Of a DNA stretch of 7,980 nucleotides, positions 6,513-7,980 are shown piece after piece (the first letter of the stretch is position 1; each line of letters opens with the position of its first letter). Both the position numbers and the translations under genes were made by a program. This stretch comes from Bacillota bacterium (GTDB lineage Bacteria; Bacillota; Clostridia; Christensenellales; Pumilibacteraceae), in the NCBI GenBank assembly GCA_009787685.1, contig WQSV01000059.1:1-7980 (forward strand). Reading direction: 5' to 3'. Under the pieces are notes generated by a model. That model did no database searches. It was not told where the DNA came from and saw only the letters and a program-made list of their open reading frames with translations.

Positions 6513-6913
6513 ATTCAAAAAAACCCACAATGCCGATTATTTTGTTGATTTAAACAACCCGCAAATAAGCAGGTGGGCAAGCTGGTTGAAATCTTCTGCA
6601 CTCCTTGCGCGGTGCTTTTAAATGCAAGCACGGCAGACATCGCCGTCGGCGGGCTTTAAGGCATGGCATAATGAAGTCAACACAGGGAACGCCCTTTTGT
6701 GTTTTGTGGTTATAAATCGAACAAAACAACGAACACCGCAGGCAAAATTTTAAATCCTTTCGGGTTAATTTTTTGTGGTCTTTGATGTGCTATCTTTGGC
6801 TCTTCTCGCAGTCTTCCTGCGAGAAGAGCTTCATTGTTCAGCGCAGAGTGTTAATGCACAACTATTGTTAGAGTTTTTAAACAATCGAACAAAAAAAAGT
6901 GCATCGAATTTGT
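6478..6913 (-). ncRNA. Candidate stand-alone structured RNA of unknown family, about 400-435 nt
   Basis: A consensus-like minus-strand promoter (6920-6948) predicts a start near 6913, and the bidirectional terminator ends the unit. U7 at 6523-6517 is an earlier possible 3' end. The region has no coding potential but many stems. The 5' domain nests GTGCAT/ATGCAC (6899-6904 with 6854-6859) around AACAAT/ATTGTT (6880-6885 with 6864-6869). A perfect 13-bp hairpin with a 5-nt loop spans 6799-6829. CC-GAAA-GG is at 6756-6763. AACACA-GGG pairs with CCC-TGTGTT (6679-6703). ACCTGC pairs with GCGGGT (6557-6574) and needs a U-G pair that exists only in the minus transcript. Long-range GCGGTG/CACCGC (6734-6739 with 6609-6614) competes with local stems. 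The 12-mer TTTTGTTCGATT occurs twice (6883-6894, 6715-6726). Landmarks of RNase P, tmRNA and SRP RNA are absent by eye. It could also be a divergent member of a known large RNA class. Confidence 0.6.
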
Positions 6914-6919
6914 AACACT

Positions 6920-6948
6920 ATTATAACTCATTGCATAAATAAATGCAA
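6920..6948 (-). promoter_or_regulatory. Consensus-like promoter for the minus-strand RNA
   Basis: On the minus strand TTGCAT (6943-6948), a 17-bp spacer and a perfect TATAAT (6920-6925) predict a transcription start near 6913. No reading frame with a ribosome site follows, which points to a noncoding transcript. The -35 region also lies in a 6-bp inverted repeat, TTGCAT-6-ATGCAA (6931-6948). Confidence 0.75.
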
Positions 6949-7043
6949 GGCATTTCGTTCAAGTTTTTTGAAATTTTTTTTCTCAAAGCAGGTTTAATTT
7001 TTTTTGCAACAATATTCTATACATTTTTTTTCACTTAATTTTG

Positions 7044-7697
7044 TTATAAATATTTTTCAACCATTTTTTTGACAGCATTAGGGTCTCCTCGTTCGATGCT
7101 TTTGTGATCAAAGCTGTTGCAAAATCTTTTTACCATATTGTTTGCTTTTGTCAAATTGTTTCTCATAACATCATCCAAAATATTAAGATATTCTGTTTCA
7201 GATTTTCCACTGTGAGAAGTGTGTTCAAGAAGGGAGACATAGTGTTTAAAACAAAATCCAGTGCTTTGCTTTAATTCAGTTTGAAATTCAATCTCATTTA
7301 AAAACATTTGAGAAATTGTTTTTGCATATCTTTCCATCATCTCATCGACTTCCAAACAAATAACACAAGTCGAAGTTAAAGTCTTTAATTTTTGTGCTTC
7401 TTTTTTTGCACCTTTTGAACTTGTTGTTAATTTTAAATTTTCAAGCATGAAATCGGTTCTGGTTGAGAGTTGAAGTGCTAATCCCAATTTGTTTTCACCG
7501 CAATAGAGTTTTTCAATGTGGTGCTTGCAAAAACCATACTTATTGACTCTTATGCGATAGTCACTTTCCATCACTGCTTCGTTGAGGTATTGAGAAACCA
7601 ATCTATCGCTACTAACGCGATAGATTTCACAGATTGGGCAACCGTCCCTCGCTTTGAAAGCGTCCCAAATGGGAGTTGTTTGAATGTGATATTTCAT
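7044..7697 (-). CDS. DUF6062-like protein with duplicated CxxC/CxxH metal-binding-type modules
   Basis: The 217-residue product matches, from memory, the DUF6062 family of Clostridia (opening MKYHIxTxPxWDAFK, then CPIC). Its function is unknown. Two copies of one arrangement are visible: CPIC (C20, C23) followed by GFCKHH (C57, H60), and CVIC (C111, C114) followed by GFCFKH (C149, H152). Each set of three Cys and one His is what a zinc or iron-sulfur site would need, and the first two modules appear to be an internal duplication. There is no signal peptide or membrane segment, so the protein should be cytoplasmic, where reduced cysteines can bind metal. AAGGA (7711-7707) is 9 nt upstream of the ATG, which fixes the start. 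A possible extended -10, TGACATAAT, lies at 7728-7720 without a clear -35. No hairpin terminator follows the stop at 7044, so readthrough toward the minus-strand RNA is possible. Confidence 0.85.
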   Translation of the reverse strand: MKYHIQTTPIWDAFKARDGCPICEIYRVSSDRLVSQYLNEAVMESDYRIRVNKYGFCKHHIEKLYCGENKLGLALQLSTRTDFMLENLKLTTSSKGAKKEAQKLKTLTSTCVICLEVDEMMERYAKTISQMFLNEIEFQTELKQSTGFCFKHYVSLLEHTSHSGKSETEYLNILDDVMRNNLTKANNMVKRFCNSFDHKSIERGDPNAVKKMVEKYL

Positions 7698-7706
7698 TGT
7701 TTAAGG

Positions 7707-7728
7707 TCCTTTTTAATTAATTATGTCA
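7707..7728 (-). promoter_or_regulatory. Ribosome site and possible -10 of the DUF6062-like gene
   Basis: Reading the minus strand, TGA-CATAAT (7728-7720) fits an extended -10, giving a start near 7713 and a short leader with AAGGA (7711-7707). No good -35 is present 16-18 bp upstream. The -10 covers the first possible ATG (7723) of the divergent plus-strand gene. Confidence 0.4.
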
Positions 7729-7734
7729 GACATA
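7722..7734. promoter_or_regulatory. Perfect inverted repeat TATGTC-A-GACATA in the divergent start region
   Basis: This 13-bp perfect inverted repeat overlaps the possible -10 of the DUF6062-like gene and the first ATG of the divergent gene. The position suits an operator acting on one or both genes, but a single short repeat in AT-rich DNA can arise by chance. Confidence 0.3.
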
Positions 7735-7980
7735 GAAAGAGAAAATTGTTGTATTATGCAGTATTATCCCAGCCAAATAGAAGAAAAAAGCCCCAAGAGA
7801 AAAAAATATGTTCGCAAAATTTATCATTGGCGAATAGCGTTTTTTATTTCGCTTGTTTGCGCTATGATCGTGACGATTTCATATTTTCTTATTCCAAATG
7901 TTGTGGTTGAGGGAAGTTTTTCTGTTGTTCCAGAAAGGTATTTTTTCCTTGTGTCCTCAACCCATTCTTCTCATCATAAT
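7723..7980 (+). CDS. Membrane-anchored protein, N-terminal part (runs off window)
   Basis: The 86 visible residues stay open to the right edge. A cytoplasmic segment (1-37) rich in Lys and Arg (KSPKRKKYVRK) precedes one strongly hydrophobic helix at about 38-62, which should anchor the protein with its N-terminus inside. After the helix, VPERYFFLVSSTHSS resembles the first strand of SPOR-like domains in similar clostridial envelope proteins, but too little is present to be sure. The ATG at 7723 gives the longest frame but has no Shine-Dalgarno sequence and overlaps the neighbour's possible -10. The ATG at 7756 (MQYYPSQ) is a good alternative and would remove that overlap. The start lies 25 nt from the divergent DUF6062-like start. 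Confidence 0.65.
   Translation, partial: MSDIERENCCIMQYYPSQIEEKSPKRKKYVRKIYHWRIAFFISLVCAMIVTISYFLIPNVVVEGSFSVVPERYFFLVSSTHSSHHN

Noticed and set aside
6622..6753. 43-codon plus-strand frame inside the candidate RNA
   Set aside because: It has no Shine-Dalgarno sequence or promoter, starts within a stem-rich segment, and runs opposite to the consensus-like minus promoter.
6478..6913. RNase P RNA, tmRNA, SRP RNA or 6S RNA
   Set aside because: I found no GAGGAAAGTCC or ACAGAA core of RNase P, no tmRNA tag frame or tRNA-like ends, and no SRP Alu/S-domain loops. No single rod with a central bubble, as expected for 6S, is evident by eye. A covariance search is still needed for 6S.
7518..7910. 130-codon plus-strand open frame crossing the DUF6062-like gene
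   Set aside because: It runs antisense to a well-supported gene and then in a different frame from the membrane-helix protein. It has no ribosome site and no family features.

Overview
The window is AT-rich DNA using the standard genetic code. It most likely comes from an uncultured member of the Bacillota (Clostridia or a related gut lineage). Three things point there: a long-form 2-hydroxyacyl-CoA dehydratase activator, an ispG gene followed by a PolC-type gene (a neighbourhood common in Firmicutes), and a DUF6062-type Cys-rich protein. This placement comes from protein resemblance, not from a database search.

Layout. Positions 1-911 (minus) hold the N-terminal 303 residues of the dehydratase activator, which runs off the left edge. 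A 369-nt divergent spacer follows, containing repeated TTGACAGGGG-type sequences. ispG (1281-2324) and a protein with PolC N-terminal, OB-fold and exonuclease domains but no polymerase (2334-3878) form one transcription unit. After 177 nt come a CrtI/RetSat-like FAD oxidoreductase (4056-5522) and an unassigned 225-residue protein (5534-6211), probably one operon. The convergent space at 6212-7043 contains a degenerate 16-nt direct repeat, a bidirectional terminator, and a candidate stand-alone structured RNA on the minus strand with its own consensus-like promoter. A DUF6062-like gene (7697-7044, minus) and the start of a membrane-anchored protein (7723 onward, plus) diverge at the right end.

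How the parts relate. ispG supplies the penultimate step of MEP-pathway isoprenoid synthesis. Its partner looks like the proofreading/nucleic-acid-binding half of PolC, separated from the PHP and polymerase domains. The activator and ispG promoters both have an extended -10 (TGA + TATNAT) with a 17-bp spacer, ending 7-8 nt before the start codon, so both mRNAs are predicted to be leaderless or nearly so. The other genes are not obviously linked in function.

The two most interesting items are the roughly 400-nt minus-strand RNA at about 6913-6478, which I could not assign to tmRNA, RNase P, SRP or 6S RNA by eye, and the PolC-like exonuclease gene in the usual polC position.
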